Counted from the stretch's first letter, positions 39,279-48,555 are shown. The stretch is DNA of 62,923 nt from an uncultured Acetobacteraceae bacterium (GCA_937873095.1 CALMVI010000130.1:1-62923); one strand, 5' to 3'. Notes: generated by a model not told the origin, from the sequence alone. Numbers and translations are program-made.

Positions 39279-40496
39279 ATGGCGGCCCCGCCCGCCATCT
39301 CTCCCCTCGCCCTTCCTCTGCCCGAGCTGGCGCCTGTGTCAGGGCTGCGCCTGGCCTCGAGTGCTGCCGGCATACGCTACCAGAACCGCACCGACCTGTT
39401 CCTGGCGGAGTTCGTGGCCGGCACCACGGTCGCCGGCGTGTTCACCCGCAACAAATGCCCCGGCGCGCCGGTGGACTGGTGCCGCGCCGCCCTGCCCCAG
39501 GGCTTCGCCCGCGCCCTGGTCGTCAACGCCGGCAACGCCAACGTCTTCACCGGCCAGGCCGGACGCGACGCGACCGGCGCCACCGCGGCCGCGGCAGCAC
39601 GACTGGTCGGCTGCACGCCTGGGGAGGTGTTCCTCGCCTCCACCGGCGTCATCGGCCAGACCCTGCCGCACGACCGCATCACGGCCGCGCTGCCAGCCCT
39701 CCACGCCTCTGCCTCAGAACACGGGCTGGCCGACGCCGCGCGCGGCATGATGACCACCGATACCTTCCCGAAGGCCGCCACCCGCATCGCCGAGATCGGC
39801 GGGACGACGACGCGCATCACCGGCATCGCCAAGGGCAGCGGCATGATCGCGCCCGACATGGCGACCATGCTCTGCTTCGTCTTCACCGACGCGGCCCTGC
39901 CCGCCTCGGCCCTGCAGCCCATGCTCACCGCCTCGGTCGCCGCCACCTTCAACCGCACCACCGTCGATGCCGACACCTCCACCAGCGACACCGTCCTGCT
40001 GTTCGCGACCGGCCGGGCGGCCAACCCGCCAGGACCTCTGGAGAGTTTTGCGAGCGCGTTGCACGACGTCCTGCTGGACCTGGCGCTGATGGTGGTTCGC
40101 GACGGCGAGGGCGCGCAGAAGCTGATACGGATCGAGGTCGCCGGCGCGGCCGACGACGCATCGGCCAACCGCGTCGCCCTGGCGGTCGCCAACTCCCCCC
40201 TGGTCAAGACCGCGATCGCGGGCGAGGACGCGAACTGGGGCCGCATCGTCATGGCCGTGGGCCGTGCCGGAGAACCCGCCGACCGGGACCGCCTCAGCAT
40301 CGGCATCGGCGGCACCTGGATGGCCCGCAACGGCGCCGTCATCCCCGGCTACGACGAAACCCCCGTCGTCGCGCACATGCGGGGGCGCGAGATCGACATC
40401 GCCATCGACCTGGGCCTCGGTCAGGGCTCGGGCGTCGCCTGGACCTGCGACCTCACCCACGGCTACATCGACATCAATGGCAGCTATCGCAGCTAA
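39279..40496 (+). CDS. argJ: Bifunctional ornithine acetyltransferase / N-acetylglutamate synthase
   Basis: Arginine-biosynthesis enzyme of 405 residues that recycles the acetyl group from N-acetylornithine to glutamate. Self-cleavage should occur before the Thr of GSGMIAPDMATMLCF, giving alpha and beta chains. ALVVNAGNANVFTG and TSTSDTVLLFATG are further family motifs, and the C terminus DLTHGYIDINGSYRS is characteristic. It follows ppiC by 4 bp and overlaps the GNAT-NUDIX gene by 20 bp. Confidence 0.95.
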   Translation: MAAPPAISPLALPLPELAPVSGLRLASSAAGIRYQNRTDLFLAEFVAGTTVAGVFTRNKCPGAPVDWCRAALPQGFARALVVNAGNANVFTGQAGRDATGATAAAAARLVGCTPGEVFLASTGVIGQTLPHDRITAALPALHASASEHGLADAARGMMTTDTFPKAATRIAEIGGTTTRITGIAKGSGMIAPDMATMLCFVFTDAALPASALQPMLTASVAATFNRTTVDADTSTSDTVLLFATGRAANPPGPLESFASALHDVLLDLALMVVRDGEGAQKLIRIEVAGAADDASANRVALAVANSPLVKTAIAGEDANWGRIVMAVGRAGEPADRDRLSIGIGGTWMARNGAVIPGYDETPVVAHMRGREIDIAIDLGLGQGSGVAWTCDLTHGYIDINGSYRS

Positions 40497-41478
40497 CCCC
40501 GCGCCACCGCCTTTCGAGCCGCTGGTCACCGAGCGGCTCCGCCTCCGCCCACCCGAACCCGCCGACGCCGAAGCCATCCACCGCCTGGTCAATTCCTGGC
40601 CGGTGGTCCGCATGCTGGCCCCCCTGCCCTACCCCTACCCGCGCGCCCTGACCGACGAGTGGATCGCCTCCATACCAGGCCAGCGCGCCCGCATGGAGGC
40701 CATACACCTGGCCATCACCGGGCAGGATGACGGCCACGAGATGATCATCGGCTGCGTCGGCCTCCGCCTCGAACAGCGCACCGGCCATATCGGCTACTGG
40801 GTCGGCGAGCGTTTCTGGGGCCACGGCGTGGCGCGCGAGGCCGCCGCCCGCGTCGCCTCCTGGGCGCTGGCCAACCTGCCGCTGGACCGGCTGACCGCCC
40901 ACGTGGCACTCGACAACCCGGCTTCGGCGAGTGTCCTGCGGCGCCTGAACTTCCGGGAGGTCGGCCAGTCGCGCCAGCACTTCCTGGCCCGCGGCAGCGA
41001 GGAGCCGGTGGCCGTCTTCGAAGCCACGCGGGAGGACATCTTCGGGTCGGTCGAAACCAGCGGCTCCGAGGCTGGGGACAAGCCGCTCCTGCTCGTGGCC
41101 GCCTGCGCGCTCGTCGATACCGACAACCGGGTGCTCCTCGCGCGCCGTCCGGAGGGCAAGAAGATGGCGGGTCTGTGGGAGTTTCCGGGCGGCAAGCTCC
41201 ACCCCGGCGAAACCCCGGAAACCGCCCTGATCCGCGAGTTGCGCGAGGAGCTCGGCATCGACGTGACCAAGGCCTGCCTGGCCCCGTTCGCCTTCGCCAG
41301 CCACGCCTATGACCGCTTTCACCTGCTGATGCCGTTGTATCTGTGCCGCCGCTGGCAGGGCTTCGTGCAGCCCCTGGAACACCAGGCCCTGGCGTGGGTC
41401 CGCCCGTCCAGGCTCACCGAATACGACATGCCGGCCGCCGACAAACCCCTGGTTCCGCTGCTGCGCGACTTTCTCTGA
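40477..41478 (+). CDS. GNAT acetyltransferase fused to NUDIX hydrolase (MutT type)
   Basis: A 333-residue two-domain protein. Residues about 10-185 form a RimJ/RimL-like GNAT domain (TERLRLRPPEPADAEAIHRL, GERFWGHGVAREAAARVASW, LDNPASASVLRRLNF). Residues about 200-333 form a NUDIX domain with an intact box GGKLHPGETPETALIRELRE followed by ELGI, of the MutT / 8-oxo-dGTP pyrophosphatase type. The start lies within the last codons of argJ. The acetyl acceptor is unknown; nucleotide sanitation is the likely role of the C-terminal half. Confidence 0.88.
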   Translation: MAAIAANPAPPPFEPLVTERLRLRPPEPADAEAIHRLVNSWPVVRMLAPLPYPYPRALTDEWIASIPGQRARMEAIHLAITGQDDGHEMIIGCVGLRLEQRTGHIGYWVGERFWGHGVAREAAARVASWALANLPLDRLTAHVALDNPASASVLRRLNFREVGQSRQHFLARGSEEPVAVFEATREDIFGSVETSGSEAGDKPLLLVAACALVDTDNRVLLARRPEGKKMAGLWEFPGGKLHPGETPETALIRELREELGIDVTKACLAPFAFASHAYDRFHLLMPLYLCRRWQGFVQPLEHQALAWVRPSRLTEYDMPAADKPLVPLLRDFL

Positions 41479-41590
41479 ACACGCCTTGCCGGACGCGGCG
41501 GATGGCGCGGGCGGCGTCGCAGGATTGTCACGTGAGGCAGCCGGCAAGCCATCCTAGCTTCGGTCCGACGAGTCCTGCCGAGAGTAGCTT

Positions 41591-42394
41591 ATGCCCTGGC
41601 CGCCAATCCTCCAGCACGCCCGGTCAGCCCGATCGTGGCCGCTTCTGTGCATGATCGCCTGCCTGTCCGCCGGCAGCCGGGCGGAGGCCGCCGACCCGCA
41701 AAGCCTGAGCAGCTACGTGCCCGTCCAGGTGGAGGACGCGCTGCCGGTGCGCCTCGGCACTGTCGAGCTGCAGACCGATGACCGGTTCACGCAGGACACC
41801 ACCAATGCGAAAGGCAGCGGGTTGTTCAACGTGGAGCCGGTCATCAAACTTGGCGCGCTTCCGGGATTGCAGCTCGACGTGAGCACGCCCTACGCGTTCG
41901 GCGACCAGAGCGGCCACAACCTCGGCAGCGCTGGCGCCGATGCCCTGTATCAGTTCAACCAGAACGAACTCTACATCCCGTCCTTCGCCGTGCACGCCTA
42001 CTACGCCTCGCCCTTCGGCGCCGGCCACAAGACGGCCGAGTACACGCTGCGCGGCATCGCGACCAAATATCTCGGCGGACAGGCAGCGCCGCGCATCGAC
42101 GTGCAGTTCAGCTGGTACCACTACACGCAGCCCAGCGACACGGCGCGCAGGGACCAGCTGGAGTTCGGCATCGCCACCTCGATGCTGGTGTCCCGGGACG
42201 CAGCCCTCGTGATCGATTTCGTCCGCGGCGCGAAGACGGACAAGGGCGCCGACCAAAACCTCGTCGATGCAGGGATCAAGTTCCAGCTCGACGACACGCT
42301 GGCCGTCACCTTCGGCGGCGGCGTCGGCATCGCCGAGAAATCGCCTGAGTTCAGGGTCCTGGTGGGCCTGCAGAAAGACATCAAGGTCTTCTGA
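41591..42394 (+). CDS. Outer-membrane beta-barrel-like secreted protein
   Basis: A 267-residue protein with a signal peptide ending near AEAADP. The mature chain shows alternating polar/apolar strands (VRLGTVELQTDDRFTQD, LQLDVSTPYAFGD, RIDVQFSWYHYTQ, QLEFGIATSMLVSRDAALVI) and ends in Phe (DIKVF), as outer-membrane barrels do. I see no specific family; it resembles uncharacterised phenol-MetA-pathway-type or transporter-like barrels. No obvious operon partner. Confidence 0.65.
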   Translation: MPWPPILQHARSARSWPLLCMIACLSAGSRAEAADPQSLSSYVPVQVEDALPVRLGTVELQTDDRFTQDTTNAKGSGLFNVEPVIKLGALPGLQLDVSTPYAFGDQSGHNLGSAGADALYQFNQNELYIPSFAVHAYYASPFGAGHKTAEYTLRGIATKYLGGQAAPRIDVQFSWYHYTQPSDTARRDQLEFGIATSMLVSRDAALVIDFVRGAKTDKGADQNLVDAGIKFQLDDTLAVTFGGGVGIAEKSPEFRVLVGLQKDIKVF

Positions 42395-42478
42395 TCCGGC
42401 TGTCCGGGCCGGGCCGGCCAACGCGCGCCATATCGGCCCGTCCTTCCCAACGCGGACGCCCAACCCTACTCTTGGCCG

Positions 42479-43225
42479 ATGAACCCGACCGCCTGCATCA
42501 TCGTCATCGGCAACGAGGTCCTGTCCGGCAGGACCCAGGATGCCAACACCGTCTATCTCGCCCGGCGCCTGGGCGAGCTCGGCATACCCTTGCGGGAAGT
42601 GCGCATCATCCCCGACGTCGCCGACACCATCGTGGCGACGGTGAACGAGCTGCGCGCCCGCTACGACCACGTGTTCACCACCGGCGGCATCGGCCCGACG
42701 CACGACGACATCACCAGCGAATGCATCGCCTCCGCCTTCGGCGTCCCTTGGGAAAAGCAGCCCGAAGTCTGGGCCCGCATGGAGGCGCATTACGCGCCGG
42801 GCACCTTCAACAGCGCCCGCCAGCGCATGGCCACCATGCCCCGCGGCGCGGTCCTGATCGACAACGGCCACATCGCCCCCGGCTTCTCCATCGGCAACGT
42901 GCACGTCATGGCCGGCGTGCCCAGCATCATGCGCCTGATGTTCGAGGCGCTGGCGCCCACCCTGCACGGCGGCCAGCCGGTCGTCAGCCGCAGCGTCCAC
43001 GCGACCGGCATCCGCGAGGGCGACATCGCCGCCGGGCTGACCGACATCCAGGCCCGCCACGCCGATCTGGACCTGGGCAGCTACCCGTATTTCCGCGACG
43101 GCAGCTCTGGCGTCGCCATCGTGGCCAAAGGCACCGACGCCTTGGACGCCGAACGGGCCATCGACGAGGTGACTGCCCTGTTCCGGTCGTTGGGGGGCGA
43201 TCCGAAGCCGGGCGAGCCGGCCTAG
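42479..43225 (+). CDS. MoCF/CinA-type molybdopterin-binding-domain protein
   Basis: A 248-residue stand-alone MoCF domain like the N-terminal half of CinA: IIVIGNEVLSGRTQDANTVY, VFTTGGIGPTHDDITSECIA and VHVMAGVPSIMRLMFEAL. The C-terminal nicotinamide-nucleotide deamidase (PncC) domain of full CinA is absent. In related proteins this domain has ADP-ribose pyrophosphatase activity, which is a plausible role. It converges on accA with the two stop codons directly adjacent at 43223-43228. Confidence 0.88.
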   Translation: MNPTACIIVIGNEVLSGRTQDANTVYLARRLGELGIPLREVRIIPDVADTIVATVNELRARYDHVFTTGGIGPTHDDITSECIASAFGVPWEKQPEVWARMEAHYAPGTFNSARQRMATMPRGAVLIDNGHIAPGFSIGNVHVMAGVPSIMRLMFEALAPTLHGGQPVVSRSVHATGIREGDIAAGLTDIQARHADLDLGSYPYFRDGSSGVAIVAKGTDALDAERAIDEVTALFRSLGGDPKPGEPA

Positions 43226-44182
43226 CTAGACTAGGCCTTCCCGGCCCATCGCCAGGAACTTCTCTCGCCTTTGCCCGCGCAACATGGCCGGCGACAGGTT
43301 CAGCAGGGGCTGCAGCGCCTGTGCGATCGCCAGCCCCACCGCCGACATCGCCTCGGCCGGTTCGCGATGCGCCCCGCCCAGGGGTTCGGCCACGACCGTG
43401 TCGATCAGGTGCAGCGCTTTCAGGTCCGCGGCCGTCAGCCGCAGCGCTTCGGCCGCCGTGGCCGCCTGCCCCGCATCGCGCCACAGGATGCTGGCGCATC
43501 CCTCGGGCGAGATCACCGAATAGACCGCATGCTCCAGCATCAGCACGCGGTCCCCTGTCGCCAGCGCGATCGCGCCGCCCGACCCGCCCTCGCCGATGAT
43601 CGTCGCCACGATGGGGATGGGGGCCGCCAGGCACGCCTCGATGGACCGGGCGATCGCCTCGGCCTGGCCACGCGCCTCGGCATCGATCCCTGGGAACGCG
43701 CCTGACGTATCGACGAAGGTCAGCACCGGCAGGCCGAACCGCCCGGCCAGCTCGATCAGCCGGCGCGCCTTTCTGTAGCCCTCCGGCTTGGCGCTGCCGA
43801 AATTATGCCGCACCCTGGATTCGGTCTCCGATCCCTTCTCGGTGCCCAGCACCATCACCGGCCGGCCCTCGAAGCGGCCCAGGCCGCCGACGATGGCCGC
43901 GTCCTCGGCAAACGCCCGGTCGCCGGCGAGCGGCGAGAACTCGGTGATCAGCGCCCCGATATAGTCCAGCGCCTTGGGCCTGTCCTCGTGCCGCGCCACC
44001 TGCGTCTTCTGCCATGGCGTCAGCTTTGCGTACGTCGCGCGCAACTGCCGGTCGGCCTTTTCGGTCAGCTTGGCCACTTCGTCGGTGATGTTGATGCTGC
44101 CGGGCTCCAGCATCTGCCGAAGCTCCTCGATCTTGGCTTCCAGATCGGCGATCGGTTTCTCGAAATCCAGGAATTGCCGCAT
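43226..44182 (-). CDS. accA: Acetyl-CoA carboxylase carboxyltransferase subunit alpha
   Basis: Alpha subunit of the carboxyltransferase that forms malonyl-CoA for fatty-acid synthesis, 318 residues. It begins MRQFLDFEKPIADLEAKIEE. Family motifs include TPWQKTQVARHEDRPKALDY, NFGSAKPEGYRKA, TFVDTSGAFPGIDAEARGQA, GEGGSGGAIA and VISPEGCASILWRD. AccD is not in this window. It stands alone, with a repeat element in its upstream gap. Confidence 0.96.
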   Translation of the reverse strand: MRQFLDFEKPIADLEAKIEELRQMLEPGSINITDEVAKLTEKADRQLRATYAKLTPWQKTQVARHEDRPKALDYIGALITEFSPLAGDRAFAEDAAIVGGLGRFEGRPVMVLGTEKGSETESRVRHNFGSAKPEGYRKARRLIELAGRFGLPVLTFVDTSGAFPGIDAEARGQAEAIARSIEACLAAPIPIVATIIGEGGSGGAIALATGDRVLMLEHAVYSVISPEGCASILWRDAGQAATAAEALRLTAADLKALHLIDTVVAEPLGGAHREPAEAMSAVGLAIAQALQPLLNLSPAMLRGQRREKFLAMGREGLV

Positions 44183-44216
44183 GATCGGCGCGCTTCAACC
44201 ACAGCGCCGCCGCTTT

Positions 44217-44325
44217 AGCCAGAGCATGTTCCGTTCACTTGCGTTCACTCCACAAGCTCTAGCTCGTTGTTTTGCGAGCATCTTCACCCGATCAGACGAG
44301 TCCGTCTGATCGGGATCTGCTCTAG
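44217..44325. repeat. Dispersed hairpin repeat, copy C
   Basis: CCCGATCAGACG at 44287-44298 pairs over 12 bp with CGTCTGATCGGG at 44303-44314 around AGTC. GCGAGCATC lies just before and ATCTGCTCTAG just after, matching the outer arms of copy B. The left end has AGAGCATGTTC. It fills much of the 199-bp gap between accA and the first GT87 gene. Confidence 0.65.
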
Positions 44326-44381
44326 CGTGCCCGTCGACGGGGCTTCCGCGACCTGCGTTTTGCATATAGAACGCAGTCGTA

Positions 44382-45563
44382 ATGAACCTGCGTTCAACCC
44401 TCGCCCATCCCGTTTGGCTCAGCCCGGAGCGGGCACGCGCCTATAACGCTGCCTTGGCCGGGCTGGGCCTGGCATTCCTGCTGGTGGTCGGCGTGCTCAG
44501 CATCGCCCATTGGAGCCGCAAGCCGGTCGCGCTGGATTTCTCCGCGTTCTGGGCCGCCTCCCGGCTGGCGGCCGCCGGACAGGCCGTCGCCGCGTACGAC
44601 CATACGGTCATCGAGCCGACCGAGCGCGCGGCCAACGAGATGGCGCCCGGCTACCTCGCCTTCTACTATCCGCCGAGCTTCCTGCTTCTGATCCTGCCGC
44701 TGGGCCTGGCCGGCTACAGCGTGGCCCTGGCCGCCTTCCTGGCGGCGGAGATGGCGCTGGTGCTGGCGGCCCTGCGCCGCATCCTGCCCGAAGGCTGGGC
44801 CGTGCTGCCGATCGTCAGCTTCCCCGGCTTCCTGATGAACGGGCTCTCCGGCCAGAACGGCGCGCTGTCGGCCGCGTGCTTTGCCGGCGCGGCCCTGTGG
44901 CTCGAGCGCTCCCCTCTGCTCGCCGGCGCCTGCCTGGGCGCGCTGGCCTGCAAGCCGCAGCTGTTCCCGTGCGTGCCGGTGGCGCTGCTGTCCGCCCGAC
45001 GCTGGCGGGCGTTGGCAGGCTGCGCGTGCAGCGCCTGCGGGCTGAGCGCCGCATCGCTCCTGGCGTTCGGCGGCGCGGCCTGGCGCGCTTTCCTGGCCAA
45101 CGCCCCGCTCGCCCGCGCCGACATCGAAACGATAGCCATCAAGTGGCCGAAGATGCAGAGCGTCTACGGCGCCGTCCGCCTGGCAGGCGGAACCAGCAGC
45201 ACCGGCTATGCGGCCCAGGCGGTGGCCACACTGTCCGTCCTGGCGCTGCTGGCCATCGTCTGCGCCCAACGGCCCGGCCGGCTGCTCGAGGCCGCTTCGC
45301 TTGCTACGGCAGCCACGCTGTTCACGCCGTTCCTCTACGATTACGACCTGGCCATCCTGTCGGTCCCCCTTGCCTGCCTCGCGGCGTCGGCCCTGCGGAC
45401 GGGCTGGCTCGGCTGGGAAAAACTCGTGGGCTCCCTGGTCTTCCTGCTGCCGCTGGCGGCGCGCGCGGCCGGCCTCGTGCTCCACGTCACGCTTGCCCCG
45501 CCGCTGGTCATCGCCCTGATGCTGGTGCTCGGCAAGCGCGCCGGCGTCGCCGGGCGCGCATGA
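44382..45563 (+). CDS. GT87/DUF2029 membrane glycosyltransferase, paralogue 1
   Basis: A 393-residue polytopic protein with about ten membrane helices. Family features are DFSAFWAASRLAAAGQAVAAYD (the conserved Asp after the first helix), YYPPSFLLLILPLG, GQNGALSA, and the Lys-rich K-W-P-K-M-Q-S motif. GT87 enzymes use polyprenyl-phosphate sugars on the periplasmic side. It is the first of three tandem paralogues, linked to the next by an ATGA overlap. No close membrane-external domain is present. Confidence 0.85.
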   Translation: MNLRSTLAHPVWLSPERARAYNAALAGLGLAFLLVVGVLSIAHWSRKPVALDFSAFWAASRLAAAGQAVAAYDHTVIEPTERAANEMAPGYLAFYYPPSFLLLILPLGLAGYSVALAAFLAAEMALVLAALRRILPEGWAVLPIVSFPGFLMNGLSGQNGALSAACFAGAALWLERSPLLAGACLGALACKPQLFPCVPVALLSARRWRALAGCACSACGLSAASLLAFGGAAWRAFLANAPLARADIETIAIKWPKMQSVYGAVRLAGGTSSTGYAAQAVATLSVLALLAIVCAQRPGRLLEAASLATAATLFTPFLYDYDLAILSVPLACLAASALRTGWLGWEKLVGSLVFLLPLAARAAGLVLHVTLAPPLVIALMLVLGKRAGVAGRA

Positions 45564-46840
45564 GCAGGGCCGCGATCGTTCTGGCGGCGCTGCGCCGGGG
45601 GGACTGGCTGACCCCGGACCGCGCCAGGGCGTATTGCTGGATGACCGCCGCGGTAACGACGATCCAGGCGACCCACCTGGTGGCGCTGACGCTGTGGGCG
45701 GTTGCCGCGGACCCGCATGGGCGCGCGCCCGTCAGCGACTTCGATGCGTTCTGGTCGGCCGCGGTGCTGGCGGTGCAGGGCCACCCCGCTTCCGCCTACG
45801 ACCCTGCGGTGCTGAGCGCGGCCGAGGCGGTCGGCGCCCAGGCCGTGGACGGCCAGTTTCTCCCCTACATGAACCCGCCGGTGTTCCTGCTCCTGTGCCT
45901 CCCGCTCGGCCTGCTGCCTTACCTGACGGCGATGGGCGCCTTTATCGCCGCCACCTATGGCGGACTGGCGGTGTGCCTCAGGCGCATGTTGCCGCCCGCC
46001 TGGCCTTTGCTGCCCGCCGCAGCCTTTCCGGCCATGATGGTCAACGGCTGCGAAGGCCAGAACGGCGCAATCAGCGCCATGGCCTTTGCCGGCGGCCTGC
46101 TTTGCATGGAGCGGCGGCCGGTCGTGGCCGGCCTCTGCCTCGGCGTGCTTTCGTTCAAGCCGCATCTGGCGCTGGGCGTGCCAATCGCGTTGTGCGCGGC
46201 ACGGCGTTGGCGCGTGCTCGCCGGTTTGGCCGGCTCGGTGCTGCTGCTGGCCGGCTCGTCCCTCGCACTGCTCGGGCCGGCCACCTGGGCCCGCTTCTTC
46301 GGCGCGGCCCCGGTGATGCGGCACGTGCTGGAGCACGGCGATTCGTGGCCGAAGATGCAGAGCCCGTTCGCCGCCGTGCGCGTCCTGCACGGAGGCCTCC
46401 CGCTGGCCTATGCGGTCCAGGCTGTCGCGGCCCTGCTGGCGCTGACGGCTCTCGCGCGGCTGGCCCGGCGGCGCGCCGGAGCGGGCGCCGAAACCGCGGC
46501 GATGGTGGCCGCCAGCCTGCTCTGCACCCCCTACCTGTTCGAGTACGACCTCGCCTGCCTCGCCATACCGATGGCGTGGCTGGCGGCGCGCGGCAGCCTC
46601 GGCGGGTGGCGGCCCTGGGAGAAGTCGCTGCTCGCCATCCTGTATTTCTACCCCATCGAGGCCAGGAACATGAGCCTGCACGTGGGCTTGCCGGCCACGC
46701 CGTTCCTGATCGCCGCCCTGCTCGCGGTCATCCTCGCCCGATCTCGATCCGACCTGGCCCGAGGCGCGCGCGCGCCTGCCCTGTCCTCTGACTGCCTCAA
46801 CCTGTCGTGCAGCGTCTCGACGCTCGCCGCCTCGGGATGA
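45560..46840 (+). CDS. GT87/DUF2029 membrane glycosyltransferase, paralogue 2
   Basis: A 426-residue paralogue of the preceding protein. Shared elements are VSDFDAFWSAAVLAVQGHPA, MNPPVFLLLCLPLG, GQNGAISAMAFAGG, LSFKPHLALGVP and SWPKMQSPFAAVR. The C-terminal tail after the last helix is longer (RSRSDLARGARAPALSSDCL). The start ATG overlaps the previous stop, and its own stop overlaps the next ATG. Polyprenyl-phosphate-dependent sugar transfer is inferred from family. Confidence 0.85.
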   Translation: MSRAAIVLAALRRGDWLTPDRARAYCWMTAAVTTIQATHLVALTLWAVAADPHGRAPVSDFDAFWSAAVLAVQGHPASAYDPAVLSAAEAVGAQAVDGQFLPYMNPPVFLLLCLPLGLLPYLTAMGAFIAATYGGLAVCLRRMLPPAWPLLPAAAFPAMMVNGCEGQNGAISAMAFAGGLLCMERRPVVAGLCLGVLSFKPHLALGVPIALCAARRWRVLAGLAGSVLLLAGSSLALLGPATWARFFGAAPVMRHVLEHGDSWPKMQSPFAAVRVLHGGLPLAYAVQAVAALLALTALARLARRRAGAGAETAAMVAASLLCTPYLFEYDLACLAIPMAWLAARGSLGGWRPWEKSLLAILYFYPIEARNMSLHVGLPATPFLIAALLAVILARSRSDLARGARAPALSSDCLNLSCSVSTLAASG

Positions 46841-48069
46841 CGACCTGGCGCGGCTGGCGGCCGAGCTGGACCTGGCGCGCGGCCGCTCGGCTTCTTCTGG
46901 TCGGCCAGGCGGCGGGCTTCGCGTTCATGGTGGCCGGGACGCACGGCGCGTTCGGGCCGCAACCGGTTCCGCCGACCACGACCGATTTCGCCAGCTTCTA
47001 CGCGGCAGGCGTTCTGGCGAACCGCGCCACGCCGGACCTCGCCTACGATCAGGCCGCGCACGGCGCCGTCGAGAGCCAGGTGGTCGCACCGGGCGTCGAG
47101 GAAAAGCCGTTCGTCAACCCTCCTGTGTTCCTGCTCCTCTGCGCTCCCCTGGCCCGGCTGCCCTACCTTGTGGCCTTCCTTGCCTTCGAAGGTGTGACGT
47201 TCGCCGCCTGGCTCGTTCTCGGCACGCGCATTGCCGGCGGGGGCGCGCTGGCTGCGATCGCGCTCGCCGCCTGCCCGCCGGCATGGTGGGCGCTCGGGTG
47301 GGGCCAGAACTCGTTCCTCTCGGCCAGCCTTCTCGCCGCCGGAACGCTGTTGCTTCCACGGCGCCCCCTGCTCGCCGGCGCCGCCTTCGGCGCGCTCTGC
47401 TTCAAGCCGCATTTGGCGATGCTCGTTCCCGTCGCCCTGGTCGCGGGCGGGTTCGGGCGCGCCACCCTGGCCGCCGCAGCCTCCGCGGCAGCGCTGGTGG
47501 CTGTGTCTGCGCTCTGCTTCGGATTGTCGACCTGGCAGGCCTTTCTGTCGGTTGCCATGCACACCCACCCTGCCCGGGGCGGCCACGCGCTCGCGGCCCA
47601 TGTCGATTTCTACAGCGCGGCGACGCTGCTTGGCGCGTCGTCCGGCACGGCCACGGCGGTCCAGGCCGCAGCAACCGGCCTGTCGGCCCTGTCGGTGGCC
47701 TGGCTGTGGCGGCGCGCCCGCGGCGGCAAGGCCGATGGGGACCGCGCACTCGCCAATGCCGGCCTGATCGCCGGAACACTGGTCGCCGCGCCGTTCCTGC
47801 TGTTCTACGACCTGGCGATAGCGGGTCTGGCCGCTTGCTGGATCGCGCGCCACGCGCGCCGGCAGGGTTGGACGCGGGCCGAGCTGTTCGCCTTGGCGGC
47901 GTCCACCGGGTTCGGCCTCGTCGCCTACCCGTCGGCGATCCTGATGCACGCGGCACTGGGAAGCCTGGTTCCCTTGGCCTTGCTGTCGGTCGTCCTCCGC
48001 CGCGCCACGTCGCACCCGCTGCGCCGGAGTGATCGCCAGGTCGGCGTTCTAGTCACGAGCATCGATTGA
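46837..48069 (+). CDS. GT87/DUF2029 membrane glycosyltransferase, paralogue 3
   Basis: A 410-residue third paralogue with TTTDFASFYAAGVLANRATP, VNPPVFLLLCAPLARLPY, GWGQNSFLSASLLAAG and LCFKPHLAMLVP. It lacks the W-P-K-M-Q motif of the other two and has HTHPARGGHALAAHVDFYSA in that region, so it may use a different acceptor. The start giving MTTWRGWR overlaps the previous stop; ten codons further upstream are open but inside paralogue 2. It is followed by a 272-bp gap before the pilin gene. Confidence 0.85.
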   Translation: MTTWRGWRPSWTWRAAARLLLVGQAAGFAFMVAGTHGAFGPQPVPPTTTDFASFYAAGVLANRATPDLAYDQAAHGAVESQVVAPGVEEKPFVNPPVFLLLCAPLARLPYLVAFLAFEGVTFAAWLVLGTRIAGGGALAAIALAACPPAWWALGWGQNSFLSASLLAAGTLLLPRRPLLAGAAFGALCFKPHLAMLVPVALVAGGFGRATLAAAASAAALVAVSALCFGLSTWQAFLSVAMHTHPARGGHALAAHVDFYSAATLLGASSGTATAVQAAATGLSALSVAWLWRRARGGKADGDRALANAGLIAGTLVAAPFLLFYDLAIAGLAACWIARHARRQGWTRAELFALAASTGFGLVAYPSAILMHAALGSLVPLALLSVVLRRATSHPLRRSDRQVGVLVTSID

Positions 48070-48341
48070 CGGTCGCAGTATGCCGGTCAGGCGCGAACCG
48101 GTGTCAGCCAAGCCCGCGTTCGTTGCTAAGTCGGTTCGTTTGCAAGCTTGCCACGGCATTCCGCGATAATCGTCGAAACGGCGCCCACTTAACGATTTTG
48201 CAACCAGTTCCGTGCGATACACAGCTTCGACGGACCGAAACGGTAACGTTACGCTTATCTACGGGTAAGGATGCCAACCCGTAGCTACTGATTGAAACTG
48301 TCACGCGAGCGCCCACCAGCCCGCATATTTGGAGGTGTCAA
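48070..48341 (+). promoter_or_regulatory. Upstream region of the Tad pilus operon
   Basis: A 272-bp gap, more AT-rich than the flanking genes, with no recognisable ORF. TTGCAA near 48138 is followed 19 bases later by GATAAT, a poorly spaced promoter candidate. A clear ribosome site GGAGGTGTCAA lies before the flp ATG. This is the expected location of the pilin promoter. Confidence 0.4.
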
Positions 48342-48512
48342 ATGGACAAACTCATCGTTCACGCTCTTGCATTGAAGGCCGACCGCAAAGCCGTCACCGC
48401 CCTCGAATACGGCATCATTGCCAGCATTCTCGGCCTAGTTCTCGTCACGATCTTCAGGAACTTCGGCACGACGCTCACCAACCTGTTCACGACCGTTGGC
48501 GGATCCATCTAG
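48342..48512 (+). CDS. flp: Flp-type pilin
   Basis: Type IVb pilin of 56 residues, main subunit of the Tad pilus. The prepilin recognition region is DRKAVTALEYG: the +5 Glu and +6 Tyr are conserved, but the -1 residue is Ala rather than the usual Gly. The hydrophobic polymerisation helix is IIASILGLVLVTIF. A strong GGAGGT site precedes the ATG. A 12-bp hairpin follows the stop codon. It is too short for standard gene callers but unmistakable from the E-Y motif and its neighbour tadV. Confidence 0.9.
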   Translation: MDKLIVHALALKADRKAVTALEYGIIASILGLVLVTIFRNFGTTLTNLFTTVGGSI

Positions 48513-48520
48513 GCCGCCTC

Positions 48521-48555
48521 CTGGGTTTGGAGGGCGCAAGCCGCTCCAAACCCAG
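48521..48555 (+). terminator. Hairpin after the pilin gene
   Basis: CTGGGTTTGGAG at 48521-48532 pairs perfectly over 12 bp with CTCCAAACCCAG at 48544-48555 around an 11-nt loop, nine bases after the flp stop. No T-run follows. Partial termination or 3'-end protection here would make pilin mRNA more abundant than the assembly genes downstream. Confidence 0.6.
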
